Shown: positions 35,695-44,426, numbered from the stretch's first letter. The stretch is 64,000 nt of DNA from Sporosarcina sp. ANT_H38 (GCF_008369195.1 NZ_VOBC01000001.1:1054001-1118000), one strand, 5' to 3'. The notes: generated by a model from the letters alone, not told the origin. Program-made: numbers and translations.

Positions 35695-36201
35695 GTATTG
35701 TAGAAGCGTACATATGTCCATTCAAACATTGGTATTACTGCATCTCTAGGAGATTGAAATTGAAACCGAGGATATAAATTTTAAACATCCATAGATTTTA
35801 GAGTAATTGTGAGTGCGAACCTATAGTGCACATGAAATCCCTGGGACATTCGCACCGGAATTTCTTTGAATAATCGCTAAAAATGAGATTAGATAGAAGG
35901 TAATTAATAGGAAAGTTAGCAAGAAGGTAGAATTGTGATTAAATTAGTAGATAAAATTGTATTTTTATCACTTTTTCGCTGTCGCACTCTACATTAACAC
36001 CTGAATTTGTTTCAACTGCAATGCCAGATAGAAATTGTTCTAAATACATGAATTCTTAGTACTTCTAAGAAATGTATTCTTCATCGTGAGTAACTTTGAA
36101 TACTTAGTTTGCTTAAAAGGTGCACTTGAAATAACCTGCATTCAAACAGATTACCTCGTAAATATTTCTGGTGTAAACAAGAATACGAAGGGGGGATACT
36201 A
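35695..36201. other. Non-coding stretch
   Basis: No gene is supported. It should hold the terminator of the cutC group and the promoter of the next acetyltransferase. I see only short weak hairpins here. Confidence 0.4.
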
Positions 36202-36708
36202 TTGGAAATAAGATTGCTCAAACCGTCAGATGCAAAAAGTTACTGGGATTTAAGGTTAGAGGCGTTAGAGCTTAATCCAGAGGCTTTTGCTACAAACTAT
36301 GAAGAAGCAATAAAGAGACAAAATCCAGTAGAAAGCGTTGCAAAGAATTTGTCGAATAAAGGAAACTTTACATTTGGGGCATTTAATAATGGAGAACTTT
36401 TAGGTGTAGTTACTTTACTTCAAGAAATCCCGTTAAATCTTAGACACAAGGCAAATATATTAGCAATGTACGTAAATCCTAATATGCGTGGTGTAGGTGT
36501 AGGAAAAGAACTACTTTCTGAAGCAATTAACAAAGCAAGAACAATTGAAACGATAGAAAAACTTAATTTGACTGTAGTAACAACTAATGAAAAGGCAAAG
36601 AAACTATATACCAAATTAGGATTTAAAGTCTTTGGGATGGAAGAGAAAGCACTTAAAATTAATGATAAATATTTTAATGAGGAGTATTTTGAATTAATGC
36701 TAAAATGA
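36202..36708 (+). CDS. GNAT-family N-acetyltransferase
   Basis: The 168-residue protein starts at a TTG after GAAGGGGGGATAC. The fold is clear: MEIRLLKPSDAKSYWDLR at the N-terminus, the acetyl-CoA loop in MRGVGVGKELL, and NEKAKKLYTKLGFKVFGMEE at the end. It belongs to the general GNAT group (Acetyltransf_1). The substrate is not known. It stands alone. Confidence 0.85.
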   Translation: MEIRLLKPSDAKSYWDLRLEALELNPEAFATNYEEAIKRQNPVESVAKNLSNKGNFTFGAFNNGELLGVVTLLQEIPLNLRHKANILAMYVNPNMRGVGVGKELLSEAINKARTIETIEKLNLTVVTTNEKAKKLYTKLGFKVFGMEEKALKINDKYFNEEYFELMLK

Positions 36709-36831
36709 GTGAAGTACTTTTTAAAGAACTGAGTATAATTGGAGAAGTTGTATTTTATTGGGATGGCGAACAATCGAACTATTACAAACCATAATATTTT
36801 ATAAGCTATCGAGACAAACTCGGAGGATGGA

Positions 36832-37536
36832 ATGGAGAAAAGTTCTTTTATTGAAAACGTGAAATTACTAATACAAATGCATGCTGAAGGGCTACTTGGC
36901 GGTAAGAAAATGCCAGAGGATGCACTAAATGGAATTGTTCCGAAAGATGAGTTAATGAATGTATTGACATTAGGGATGGCTTTAAATTATCAAAGAAACT
37001 CATACAAGCTATGGGAGTCGGTTGCACAAGCATATTTGGATGAAAGCTCTCGATGGATTTTTAATCCTAAAATAGTATCTGAAAGCGATTTGGATGAATT
37101 ACGTAGTATTTTAGTTCATTATCGAGTCGCTTTGCAACCCAATCGCCATCCTGAAATTTGGCAGCGTGTTCCTAAAGGAATTGCTCAATCATCTCTCAAT
37201 GGTGACGTAATAGGATTGATTGAATCTGCTCATTTTGATATAGCCGTCTTAAAAAGTATCATTGAATTAAAAAGAAAACCAGAATTCCCATATCTTTCTG
37301 GACCAAAAATTTTTAATTATTGGTTATATGCTATGGAAACGTTTACAGGAGTTTGTTGGCAGTCCCGAGAATTGATTACAATCGCCCCTGATACGCATAT
37401 TTTGAAAGCGACGGTAAGACTAGGTTTATGTTCTTCTGAAGTATTAAATGGTTCTGAAAATGATAGACAGGTCGTTGCTCAAGCCTGGGAAAAGGTGCTG
37501 ATTGAAAGTGAGTTATCAACAATTATAGAGGATTAG
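36832..37536 (+). CDS. Hypothetical protein with glycosylase-like (HhH-GPD) features
   Basis: The 234-residue protein is not a recognised named enzyme. From about residue 150 on, YLSGPKIFNYWLYAMETFTG and PDTHILKATVRLGL resemble the HhH-GPD DNA glycosylase core, where a Lys is followed by an Asp/His helix pair. The N-terminal part (LTLGMALNYQRNSYKLWESV) matches the helical cap of such proteins. As I recall the family, longer relatives end in a further HTPLWLWSR segment, which is absent here, so this copy may be truncated at its C-terminus. The ribosome site is GGAGGATGGA. Confidence 0.55.
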   Translation: MEKSSFIENVKLLIQMHAEGLLGGKKMPEDALNGIVPKDELMNVLTLGMALNYQRNSYKLWESVAQAYLDESSRWIFNPKIVSESDLDELRSILVHYRVALQPNRHPEIWQRVPKGIAQSSLNGDVIGLIESAHFDIAVLKSIIELKRKPEFPYLSGPKIFNYWLYAMETFTGVCWQSRELITIAPDTHILKATVRLGLCSSEVLNGSENDRQVVAQAWEKVLIESELSTIIED

Positions 37537-37599
37537 TGTTTGTGGAATAATTAAACTATACAATTAATTCGGAATATTATTATTCGAGGAGGGAGTCCG

Positions 37600-37926
37600 A
37601 TGCCCTTAGAAGAAGGTGGAATTGATTGGTTAATTGGCGGTTTTTCAATTGTAACGGGACTAGTCCTGCTAATATTATTGTTACTTTTGTTTAAAAATAA
37701 AACAAGTCGATCTGCATACGTCTGGACTATATTGCATCTGTTATTATTGTCAGTTGCCTTCTAATTTTCCATAAAGGCTATTTCTTTTGATTACAAACAC
37801 GTAATGGCATCTGAAGAAATTTCATTGCTGTTAGGAATCGCTGGAATCATATGGGCTTTTAGTATGGTATGTTTGTTGATCGGCATTTTTAAATTTTCGA
37901 AGCCACGAAAATATAGTGCATCATAA
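37600..37926 (+). pseudogene. Small three-segment membrane protein gene with an internal stop
   Basis: A strong GAGGAGGGAGT site precedes the ATG at 37600. The frame encodes 54 residues with two hydrophobic segments, stops at TAA 37762-37764, and then stays open in the same frame for another 53 codons. That second part contains a third hydrophobic segment (GIAGIIWAFSMVCLLIGIF) and a basic end (KFSKPRKYSAS). The whole reads as one small integral membrane protein broken by a nonsense codon. Alternatives are two small proteins, or a sequencing error at the stop. Confidence 0.6.
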
Positions 37927-37983
37927 GCCGGAAATAGGTCCATATAGCGGGAATTACAGTAACCAAATAAATAAAGGAAAAGC

Positions 37984-38018
37984 AATCAGCCATTTTACTC
38001 ATATGACTGATTTTTTTT
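37984..38018 (+). terminator. Terminator after the broken membrane gene
   Basis: A nine-of-ten-bp stem (AATCAGCCAT / ATGACTGATT) is followed by a run of eight T including the stem end. Confidence 0.7.
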
Positions 38019-38143
38019 GATGTGCCAAAAACTGTTGTGATTCGACTATCATTTTGCATACTTTAGTATGTAGGAGTAGATTCTGAAATAACTAGGTGCT
38101 ATCAGAGAATCATTTATAAATCTAATCTTACTCTCGTTATTTA

Positions 38144-38173
38144 TTGACAAAAAAACAGCAAGTTCTGTAAGAT
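38144..38173 (+). promoter_or_regulatory. Probable sigma-A promoter of glmS
   Basis: TTGACA at 38144-38149 and TAAGAT at 38168-38173 have an 18-bp spacer. It lies about 100 bases before the glmS ribozyme. Confidence 0.6.
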
Positions 38174-38274
38174 AATAAAGTTGATTCATAGCTACTAGTA
38201 ATAGATAGGCTATTTATCACCGCGTGTAAAAGGAGTGAAAATCACGCGTTAAACGTAAATCGGAAAACAGTTTA

Positions 38275-38475
38275 AGCGCCAGTGCTGAAGAAATCGGACG
38301 TCACTAATTTTCAGCAGACGAGGTGGAGGAGTATCGAATTTTCGGCGGAAGCCTCCCGATCGCAATTGCCCGGTTGTAATTTTGCTAGTAAATCATTTGA
38401 GCAATCGAATGGACAAAGGAGCAAAAAGGCAAATCTTTCAAGCAATATGCAAGTACACTTCGCTAATTCAGCAGG
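38275..38475 (+). ncRNA. glmS ribozyme/riboswitch (glucosamine-6-phosphate)
   Basis: The conserved core is visible: AAGCGCC at 38274-38280, where self-cleavage is expected 5' of GCGCC, then a P2-type stem with GACGAGGTGGAGG and TATCGA. TTTCGGCGGAAGCCTCCCG follows. The later conserved GGACAAAGGAGCAAA region is at about 38410-38425. When GlcN6P binds, the ribozyme cuts the glmS mRNA and lowers GlmS synthesis. A 66-codon frame across this RNA is not a gene. Confidence 0.93.
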
Positions 38476-38521
38476 AGTGTAGTTAAGTGTTGCTTATTTT
38501 GCAAACATCGGAGGAATAAAT

Positions 38522-40324
38522 ATGTGTGGAATAGTAGGTTATATTGGTGAGTTAGATGCTAAGGAAGTTCTTTTGAAAGGACTTGAAAGGTTAGAATATC
38601 GCGGCTATGATTCAGCAGGGATCGCTCTACGCAATGAAGAAGGCATTACCGTTATGAAAGAAAAGGGACGTATTGCAGACCTTCGTGAAGCAGTAGATTT
38701 AACAATCTTAGCGTCAACTGGAATTGGTCATACACGTTGGGCCACGCACGGTGTCCCAAATCAAACGAATGCACATCCTCACCAAAGTGTATCGAGTCGA
38801 TTTACACTCGTGCATAATGGTGTGATTGAGAATTATCACAGCCTGCAAAAAGAATATTTACAGGAAGTTCAAATGAGCTCTGATACGGATACAGAAGTCA
38901 TCGTGCAGCTTGTTGAAAAGTTCGTGAAAGACGGCATGACAACTGAAACAGCTTTCCGTCACACACTGTCCTTACTTCAAGGTTCATATGCGATAGCCAT
39001 GTTGGATGCTAATGAAGAAGACACAATTTTCGTTGCGAAAAACAAAAGCCCATTACTAATAGGGGTCGGAGAACACTTCAATGTGGTTGCCTCTGATGCT
39101 ATGGCAATGCTACAAGTAACGGACCAATACGTGGAACTTCATGATCAAGAAGTTGTCATTGTTCGCAAAGAAGCAATCGAACTGATGACATTGGATGGCA
39201 TGAAAATTGACCGTGCTCCTTTTACTGCAGAGCTAGATATGAGCGACATCGAGAAAGGCACTTATCCTCACTTTATGCTAAAAGAAGTAGACGAACAGCC
39301 AGGGGTTGTCCGTAAGATTATTCAAGCATATGAAAATGAGCAAGGTGAGCTTGCAATGGATTTAGATATTGTGAATGCTTTTAAGGAAGCCGACCGACTC
39401 TATATTATTGCAGCAGGCACAAGTTATCACGCTGGTCTAATCGGCAAGCACTATTTTGAAAAAATCGCGGGCATTCCAGTTGAAGTGCATATTTCAAGCG
39501 AATTTGGCTATAACATGCCACTCCTTTCGGAAAAACCATTATTTCTTTTCATTACACAATCGGGTGAAACTGCAGACAGCCGACAAGTTTTGGTGAAAAT
39601 AAAAGCGTTAGGCTATCCAAGTATTACGATGACAAACGCTCCAGGCTCCACACTCTCTCGTGAAGCAGATCATACCTTACCTTTATGTGCGGGTCCAGAA
39701 ATCGCAGTAGCGTCTACGAAAGCTTACACAGCACAAGTAGCGGTTCTTGCTATTGCCGCCTATGTTGTTGCAAAAAAACATGGAGAAACAGTTGATATAG
39801 ACATGAAGAAAGAGCTTGCCATCGCCGCAAATGCCATTCAAACCCTTGTGGATGCAAAAGAAGAAATGGAACAAATTGCGTATGAGTTCCTAGCAGTCTC
39901 AAGAAATGCGTTCTTCATCGGACGTCAACTTGATTACTACGTGAGCTTAGAAGGAGCACTTAAAGTAAAAGAAATTTCCTATATTCAAGCAGAAGGCTTT
40001 GCGGGTGGTGAATTAAAACACGGAACGATAGCATTGATTGAAGAAGGAACACCTGTATTCGCATTAGTTACTCAACAAGCTGTGCGTCTCAACACTCGTG
40101 GTAATGTTAAAGAAGTTGTAGCGCGAGGAGCGAACGCTTGTATACTTTCAATGGAAGGCTTGCAAGAAGAGGGCGATCGCTTTGTTCTGCCAAGCGTTCA
40201 TGCTTTGCTTACACCGCTTGTCGCAGTAATACCATTGCAATTGATTAGCTACTATGCGGCTCTTCATAGAGGATGTGACGTTGATAAACCACGTAATTTA
40301 GCTAAATCGGTTACAGTGGAGTGA
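38522..40324 (+). CDS. glmS: Glutamine-fructose-6-phosphate aminotransferase
   Basis: GlmS makes glucosamine-6-phosphate from fructose-6-phosphate and glutamine, the first committed step to peptidoglycan amino sugars. The 600-residue protein begins MCGIVGYIG, where Cys2 becomes the N-terminal nucleophile of the glutaminase domain (to about 240). Two SIS domains follow, with [30 protein letters not shown] and the C-terminal [11 protein letters not shown]. The ribosome site is TCGGAGG. Its mRNA carries the glmS ribozyme. Confidence 0.97.
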   Translation: MCGIVGYIGELDAKEVLLKGLERLEYRGYDSAGIALRNEEGITVMKEKGRIADLREAVDLTILASTGIGHTRWATHGVPNQTNAHPHQSVSSRFTLVHNGVIENYHSLQKEYLQEVQMSSDTDTEVIVQLVEKFVKDGMTTETAFRHTLSLLQGSYAIAMLDANEEDTIFVAKNKSPLLIGVGEHFNVVASDAMAMLQVTDQYVELHDQEVVIVRKEAIELMTLDGMKIDRAPFTAELDMSDIEKGTYPHFMLKEVDEQPGVVRKIIQAYENEQGELAMDLDIVNAFKEADRLYIIAAGTSYHAGLIGKHYFEKIAGIPVEVHISSEFGYNMPLLSEKPLFLFITQSGETADSRQVLVKIKALGYPSITMTNAPGSTLSREADHTLPLCAGPEIAVASTKAYTAQVAVLAIAAYVVAKKHGETVDIDMKKELAIAANAIQTLVDAKEEMEQIAYEFLAVSRNAFFIGRQLDYYVSLEGALKVKEISYIQAEGFAGGELKHGTIALIEEGTPVFALVTQQAVRLNTRGNVKEVVARGANACILSMEGLQEEGDRFVLPSVHALLTPLVAVIPLQLISYYAALHRGCDVDKPRNLAKSVTVE

Positions 40325-40355
40325 GGTTGATTTGAAATAAATGTTGTTGTTAAGT

Positions 40356-40395
40356 GACAAAAAAGATGTATACTGGACAAAAAAGACGTATACTT
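40356..40395 (+). repeat. Tandem 20-bp direct repeat after glmS
   Basis: Two adjacent copies, GACAAAAAAGATGTATACTG and GACAAAAAAGACGTATACTT, differ at two positions. Confidence 0.7.
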
Positions 40396-40430
40396 GGTGA
40401 GAAAATTATATACTAACTAAAAAAATGTGA

Positions 40431-40470
40431 AATCGTATTTAAAAGGGTATCCTTTTAAATACGATTTTTT
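40431..40470 (+). terminator. Terminator of glmS
   Basis: A perfect 16-bp stem (AATCGTATTTAAAAGG with its complement) has a 4-base loop and is followed by a T-run ending at about 40471. Confidence 0.85.
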
Positions 40471-40715
40471 TATGGGGATTTTTTTGTATCTATTACGATT
40501 TTTCAATTCGAACAGGTAGCACATTTTATGATTTGCTGAATGTTGTCTGAATCATCTTTGAGCAGAGGGAAATACTGTTCCAAAATTTCGGGCTTACGAA
40601 AAAGACAATCTGTAGTACCGAGAACTGAGTATATTATTGTGAAATGTTACGTCCGAATAATTCTAAGGATTTGATTTGCTGGAAAGCAAAAAAATTAAAT
40701 TTTTTCGATATACGT

Positions 40716-40744
40716 TTGACAAATATTGAAATTAGTAATAAGAT
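40716..40744 (+). promoter_or_regulatory. Sigma-A promoter of the first ArsR-type operon
   Basis: TTGACA at 40716-40721 and TAAGAT at 40739-40744 are separated by exactly 17 bp. The first operator palindrome begins eight bases downstream of the -10 box. Confidence 0.7.
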
Positions 40745-40751
40745 ATTCCAC

Positions 40752-40771
40752 ATATCGTGTATTGCCGATAC
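40752..40771. promoter_or_regulatory. Operator-like dyad before the first ArsR-type gene
   Basis: ATATCG-N8-CGATAC overlaps the expected transcription start. The same pattern, ATATCG-N8-CGATAT, recurs before the flavoprotein gene. Confidence 0.7.
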
Positions 40772-40796
40772 GTATAAATGATGGAGGTGTAGTAAA

Positions 40797-41084
40797 ATGT
40801 TGATTAGTGAAGAAGTACAACTGTTTTTTAAAGGCCTAGCAAATGAAAAAAGACAAGCAATTATACTTTTGTTTCTTAATAAAAATGAAGTTACTGTAAA
40901 TCAAGTAGCTGAATTAATAGGGATTGGACAATCAACAGCCTCTGAACAGCTTTCTATGCTAAAAAAAGCAGGTATTTTAAATTCAAAGAAGGAGGGGAAA
41001 GAGGTTCTTTACTCGCCTAACAAAAACAATATCGTGAGGATTTTACAAGATATAAATTCAATTCTAATGAAATGTTGTAACTGA
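40797..41084 (+). CDS. ArsR/SmtB-family regulator with a C-terminal Cys pair
   Basis: The 95-residue winged-helix protein has the ArsR pattern (FFKGLANEKRQAIILLFL, then the recognition helix IGQSTASEQLSMLKKAGIL and wing KKEGKEVLY). It lacks the arsenite-type CVC motif. Its only cysteines are the adjacent pair at the very C-terminus (MKCCN), which might sense metal or thiol stress. The gene lies behind a clear promoter and dyad. The following flavoprotein gene carries a dyad of the same type, so this protein probably represses both. Confidence 0.85.
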   Translation: MLISEEVQLFFKGLANEKRQAIILLFLNKNEVTVNQVAELIGIGQSTASEQLSMLKKAGILNSKKEGKEVLYSPNKNNIVRILQDINSILMKCCN

Positions 41085-41125
41085 ACATATGGAAGATATT
41101 CTATATGTTCTATTTTATATGATAC

Positions 41126-41145
41126 ATATCGCTAAAACGCGATAT
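41126..41145. promoter_or_regulatory. Operator-like dyad before the flavoprotein gene
   Basis: ATATCG-N8-CGATAT is a perfect 6-bp inverted repeat with the same 8-base spacing as the site at 40752-40771. Confidence 0.7.
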
Positions 41146-41163
41146 TAAAAAGGAGTTTTTATA

Positions 41164-42210
41164 TTGACAATTATATTTGATTCGATAGTCATCGGTGCAG
41201 GGCAATCGGGATTAGCTACCGCATACTATTTAAAGAATAAAGGTTTGAAATATCTTGTTTTAGAAAAGAGCAATCAAACTGCAGGTTCGTGGCCATTATA
41301 TTATGATAGTCTCAAGCTATTTTCACCAGTGCAGTATTCTTCGCTGCCTGGTTTGAGATTTCTAGGGGATATTGATCTTTATCCGACGAAAATAGAGGTT
41401 ATGTCTTATTTAAATACTTACGCACAAAAATTTGAATTAAACATTAGTACAGGAAAAACAGTAACCGAAGTCCTTAAAACCAAAGAGTTATTTTTAATTA
41501 AGACTGAAGAAGGTGAGTTATTCAAAGCCAAAACAATAATTTCAGCAACAGGATCGTTTGACTCTCCCGATGTTCCGAATATTATGGATATCGAAACTTT
41601 TCATGGTGAAATAATACATTCAAGCCAGTACCTTAACCCAGAACCATACGTGAATAAAAGAGTTATTGTCGTTGGTGCTGGAAACTCAGCAGTTCAAATA
41701 GCTTATGAACTACGAGAGAAATCTCAAGTTACTCTCGCAACACGTGAACCAATCAAATTTATCCCGCAAAGAATTTTAGGAAAGGATATACATTACTGGT
41801 TTAGCGCGACCGGTCTAGATTATTTTCCGTTTGCCAATAAACTCGCTTTTAACACTTCAGTTATAGACAGGAATATTTTTAAACGTGCAATCATGAATAA
41901 TAATCCTGATAGAAGGGATATGTTTGTATCAATAAATAAATACGGAGTTACTTGGGAATCTGACGAAGAAGAAAAAGTAGATACGATTATTTTTGCAACT
42001 GGTTACCAGCCTAATGTGAATTACCTCTACCCTCTCCAGGGGGCTCTTGACGAAAAAGGGATACCAGTACATCAAGAAGGTGCAAGTACATCGAATAAAG
42101 GTTTATTTTATGTAGGTTTACCGGGTCAACGATCATTTTCCTCTGCTACTTTACGAGGCGTTGGTAAGGATGCAAAATATATTGTTAATAAGGTCAAAGC
42201 TTTATTATAG
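41164..42210 (+). CDS. Flavin-dependent monooxygenase-like protein (CzcO/ArsO type)
   Basis: The 348-residue FAD/NAD(P)H oxidoreductase has the first Rossmann motif VIGAGQSGLATAYYL, the FMO-like segment LKLFSPVQYSSLPG, the second dinucleotide motif VVGAGNSAVQIAYEL and the C-terminal FATGYQPN. The group includes CzcO-, YpdA- and ArsO-like enzymes, which are often encoded beside metal-resistance regulators. The TTG start at 41164 has AAAAAGGAG upstream with 8-base spacing. Regulation by the preceding ArsR-type protein is likely because both share one operator type. The substrate is unknown. Confidence 0.85.
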   Translation: MTIIFDSIVIGAGQSGLATAYYLKNKGLKYLVLEKSNQTAGSWPLYYDSLKLFSPVQYSSLPGLRFLGDIDLYPTKIEVMSYLNTYAQKFELNISTGKTVTEVLKTKELFLIKTEEGELFKAKTIISATGSFDSPDVPNIMDIETFHGEIIHSSQYLNPEPYVNKRVIVVGAGNSAVQIAYELREKSQVTLATREPIKFIPQRILGKDIHYWFSATGLDYFPFANKLAFNTSVIDRNIFKRAIMNNNPDRRDMFVSINKYGVTWESDEEEKVDTIIFATGYQPNVNYLYPLQGALDEKGIPVHQEGASTSNKGLFYVGLPGQRSFSSATLRGVGKDAKYIVNKVKALL

Positions 42211-42287
42211 TTGTAAAGCCTGGGTATGGGCTTTGACATAACTGTCTTGAGTCCCTTGGAAATATTGCAGAGGGCTAAGTTTATTTA

Positions 42288-42316
42288 TTGACACTTTGTA
42301 CGATGTAGCATAATAT
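42288..42316 (+). promoter_or_regulatory. Sigma-A promoter of the second arsR operon
   Basis: TTGACA (42288-42293) and TAATAT (42311-42316) have an exact 17-bp spacer. Confidence 0.8.
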
Positions 42317-42321
42317 ACTAT

Positions 42322-42341
42322 ACATCAAGAATATTTGATGT
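42322..42341. promoter_or_regulatory. ArsR operator (ACATCAA-N6-TTGATGT)
   Basis: A perfect 7-bp inverted repeat lies five bases downstream of the -10 box. It contains the ATCAA-N6-TTGAT pattern seen in Bacillus ars operators. Confidence 0.8.
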
Positions 42342-42354
42342 GAGGGGATAAATA

Positions 42355-42666
42355 ATGATGATTAAACAGCCAGATGTTTATGATACAACTTTACTTGACT
42401 ATGAGAAGAAATTTAAAGCATTGTCGGATCACAAGAGACTTTATATATTGCGTATTTTGGCTACAGAAGGAAAAACCTGTGTTTGTGATTTGAGTGAACT
42501 ACTAGCATTGCCTCAGTCTAAGTTATCGTATCATCTAAAAATCTTATTAGATGTGAACTTTATTTCTGTCAAGAAAGAAGGGAAATGGAATTATTACTCA
42601 GCCAATCCTAATGAAATAAAGAAGATTTTATCATCGGATCTTTGTTGTCTTTTTTATCCTGAGTAA
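42355..42666 (+). CDS. arsR: ArsR-family arsenite-type repressor
   Basis: The 103-residue winged-helix regulator has the metalloid-binding motif TCVCDLSELL in the DNA-binding region, the hallmark of As(III)/Sb(III)-sensing ArsR. The recognition helix region is LPQSKLSYHLKILLD, and a further Cys pair sits near the C-terminus (LCCLF). Promoter and operator are directly upstream, and a second identical operator type follows the gene. It probably controls itself, the small 68-residue protein and the Cys-tailed flavoprotein downstream. Confidence 0.9.
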   Translation: MMIKQPDVYDTTLLDYEKKFKALSDHKRLYILRILATEGKTCVCDLSELLALPQSKLSYHLKILLDVNFISVKKEGKWNYYSANPNEIKKILSSDLCCLFYPE

Positions 42667-42670
42667 TTTT

Positions 42671-42710
42671 TTCTTACAATACATCAAAAAAAGTTGATGT
42701 ATTGTAAGAA
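42671..42710. promoter_or_regulatory. Large perfect palindrome containing a second ArsR operator
   Basis: Arms of 17 bp (42671-42687 and 42694-42710) flank AAAAAG. The centre is ACATCAA-N6-TTGATGT, identical to the upstream operator half-sites. No T-run follows on the plus strand, so it is more likely an operator, or operator plus mRNA hairpin, than a simple terminator. Confidence 0.7.
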
Positions 42711-42755
42711 AGGATTGGAATCTGTAATCATTCACACCAGACGGGGAGATAAAAA

Positions 42756-42962
42756 ATGACGGTAAATCATGCAAGTACATTATCTGTCGATTACTTTATA
42801 AGTTATTTAGAACTCATTATGAAAACAAGACAGTTTCCCTTAGAAGAAGCTATGTTTTATATGAGAGAAAATTTTTTTAAAGGTGAAGCCTTTTTGTATG
42901 GAGAAGAAACAGTTAAACAATTTGAGCAAGCAATTCAACTATTAGAAAAGAGGGAATTATAA
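42756..42962 (+). CDS. Small protein in the arsR-flavoprotein operon
   Basis: The 68-residue, mostly helical protein (SVDYFISYLELIMKTRQF, EEAMFYMRENFFKGEAF) has no cysteines, signal peptide or membrane segment. A GACGGGGAGAT ribosome site is present. It ends exactly where the flavoprotein gene begins (TAAATG), so the two are coupled. Function is unknown; co-expression suggests a partner or chaperone for the flavoprotein. Confidence 0.7.
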   Translation: MTVNHASTLSVDYFISYLELIMKTRQFPLEEAMFYMRENFFKGEAFLYGEETVKQFEQAIQLLEKREL

Positions 42963-44411
42963 ATGAAAGAAATTAAATTATTTACTACAAAAGAGACATC
43001 ATGTTGCAGTGAGGAACCAACAACGACTTCTTGTTGTGCACCTGAAACGGTAAATGAATCGACTTGTTGTTCATCGCCTGAAGTGACGGTAGAAAAACCG
43101 GAACAAAAGCAATTTAACTTAGATTTACCTGTAGCCATTATTGGAGCTGGTCCAGTCGGACTTGCGGCAGCGGCACATTTAACAATTCAAAAAGTGCCTT
43201 TCATCGTCTTTGAATCAGGTGAAAATGTAGGACACAATATTCTAAAGTGGCAACATGTTCAGCTGTTCAGCCCTTGGCAATACGATATTGACAAAGCAGC
43301 CCGTCAACTCCTTGAAGAAACGGATTGGAAATCACCACAGGATGATATTTTACCGACAGGAAAAGAGTTGGTGGACCAATATTTAGTACCTTTAAGTGCA
43401 TTACCCGTCTTACAAGAAGCCATTCGATACAACTCAAAAGTTATTTCAATCTCACGTAAACAAAATGATAAAATGAAATCATTAAATCGTGAAAAGCAAC
43501 CTTTTGAAATTTATGTAGAAAGAAATCATGATATTGAAATAGTAGAAGCACGTGCAATTATTGATGCAACGGGTACATGGGGGAACCCAAATCCTGCTAC
43601 TTCAAATGGTGTTTGGTTGAATTCTGAAAAACAATGCGAAAACCACATTGAATACGGTATTCCAGATATAACGAAAAGTGTGAAACGCTATGCGGATAAA
43701 ACAGTTGCAGTGGTTGGTGGTGGGCACTCTGCTATTAATACATTGTTAGAATTGGCCGATTTACAAAAAGAATTTCCGGAAACAAAATTGATTTGGATTC
43801 TACGTAAAAAAAATGTAGAAGATGCTTACGGTGGCGAAGAAAAAGATGCACTTGAAGCACGCGGGGCACTCGGTTCGAAAATACATTCATTGGTCGATTC
43901 AGGTAAAGTGCAAGTATATACACCGTTCTACACGATGCAAGTCAAATCAATGAATGGACAAATGGAGTTAGTAGGACGTTATGAAGGCGAAATGACCATT
44001 ATAAAAGGGATTGATGAGTTGATTGTCAATGCTGGAAGTCGTCCGGACTTTTCAATTGAACAAGAACTCCGATTGTCCATTGACCCGGCAACAGAAAGTA
44101 TCGCAGCACTAGCACCACTAATCGATCCAAACGAACACAGTTGTGGTACCGTTCGTGCCCATGGTGAAGAAATTCTACGCCAGCCAGAACAAGATCTTTA
44201 TATTGTAGGTATGAAGAGTTACGGTCGTGCTCCCACATTCTTAATGGCAACAGGATATGAACAAGTACGTTCAATAACAGCCTATCTTGCAGGAGACATA
44301 GAAGCCTCTAAGCGAGTTGAACTTGATTTGCCTGAAACGGGGGTTTGTAGTGTTAATTTGCGAAATCCTAAAGAAGAATCATGCTGCAACGCCACAACCG
44401 GCAGCTGTTAA
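42963..44411 (+). CDS. NAD(P)/FAD oxidoreductase with Cys-Cys metal-binding tails
   Basis: The 482-residue flavoprotein has a first Rossmann motif at about residues 57-69 (AIIGAGPVGLAAAAHL), FMO-like LFSPWQYDI, a second motif VVGGGHSAINTLLEL, and a C-terminal GMKSYGRAPTFLMATGYEQ. What is unusual are the termini: Cys pairs at 14-15, 24-25 and 35-36 in a Ser/Thr/Glu-rich tail, and 474-475 plus a final Cys482. Similar CC tails bind As(III) or other soft metals. In an ArsR-controlled operon it may oxidise or bind metalloids or organoarsenicals; this is inference. No ribosome site precedes the coupled ATG. Confidence 0.85.
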   Translation: MKEIKLFTTKETSCCSEEPTTTSCCAPETVNESTCCSSPEVTVEKPEQKQFNLDLPVAIIGAGPVGLAAAAHLTIQKVPFIVFESGENVGHNILKWQHVQLFSPWQYDIDKAARQLLEETDWKSPQDDILPTGKELVDQYLVPLSALPVLQEAIRYNSKVISISRKQNDKMKSLNREKQPFEIYVERNHDIEIVEARAIIDATGTWGNPNPATSNGVWLNSEKQCENHIEYGIPDITKSVKRYADKTVAVVGGGHSAINTLLELADLQKEFPETKLIWILRKKNVEDAYGGEEKDALEARGALGSKIHSLVDSGKVQVYTPFYTMQVKSMNGQMELVGRYEGEMTIIKGIDELIVNAGSRPDFSIEQELRLSIDPATESIAALAPLIDPNEHSCGTVRAHGEEILRQPEQDLYIVGMKSYGRAPTFLMATGYEQVRSITAYLAGDIEASKRVELDLPETGVCSVNLRNPKEESCCNATTGSC

Positions 44412-44426
44412 AGGGGTGGACTATCG

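Noticed and set aside
38282..38482. 66-codon frame before glmS
   Set aside because: It lies in the glmS ribozyme; the conserved RNA core explains the sequence.
40356..40395. Direct repeats as a CRISPR-like array
   Set aside because: Only two adjacent copies without spacers and no cas genes.
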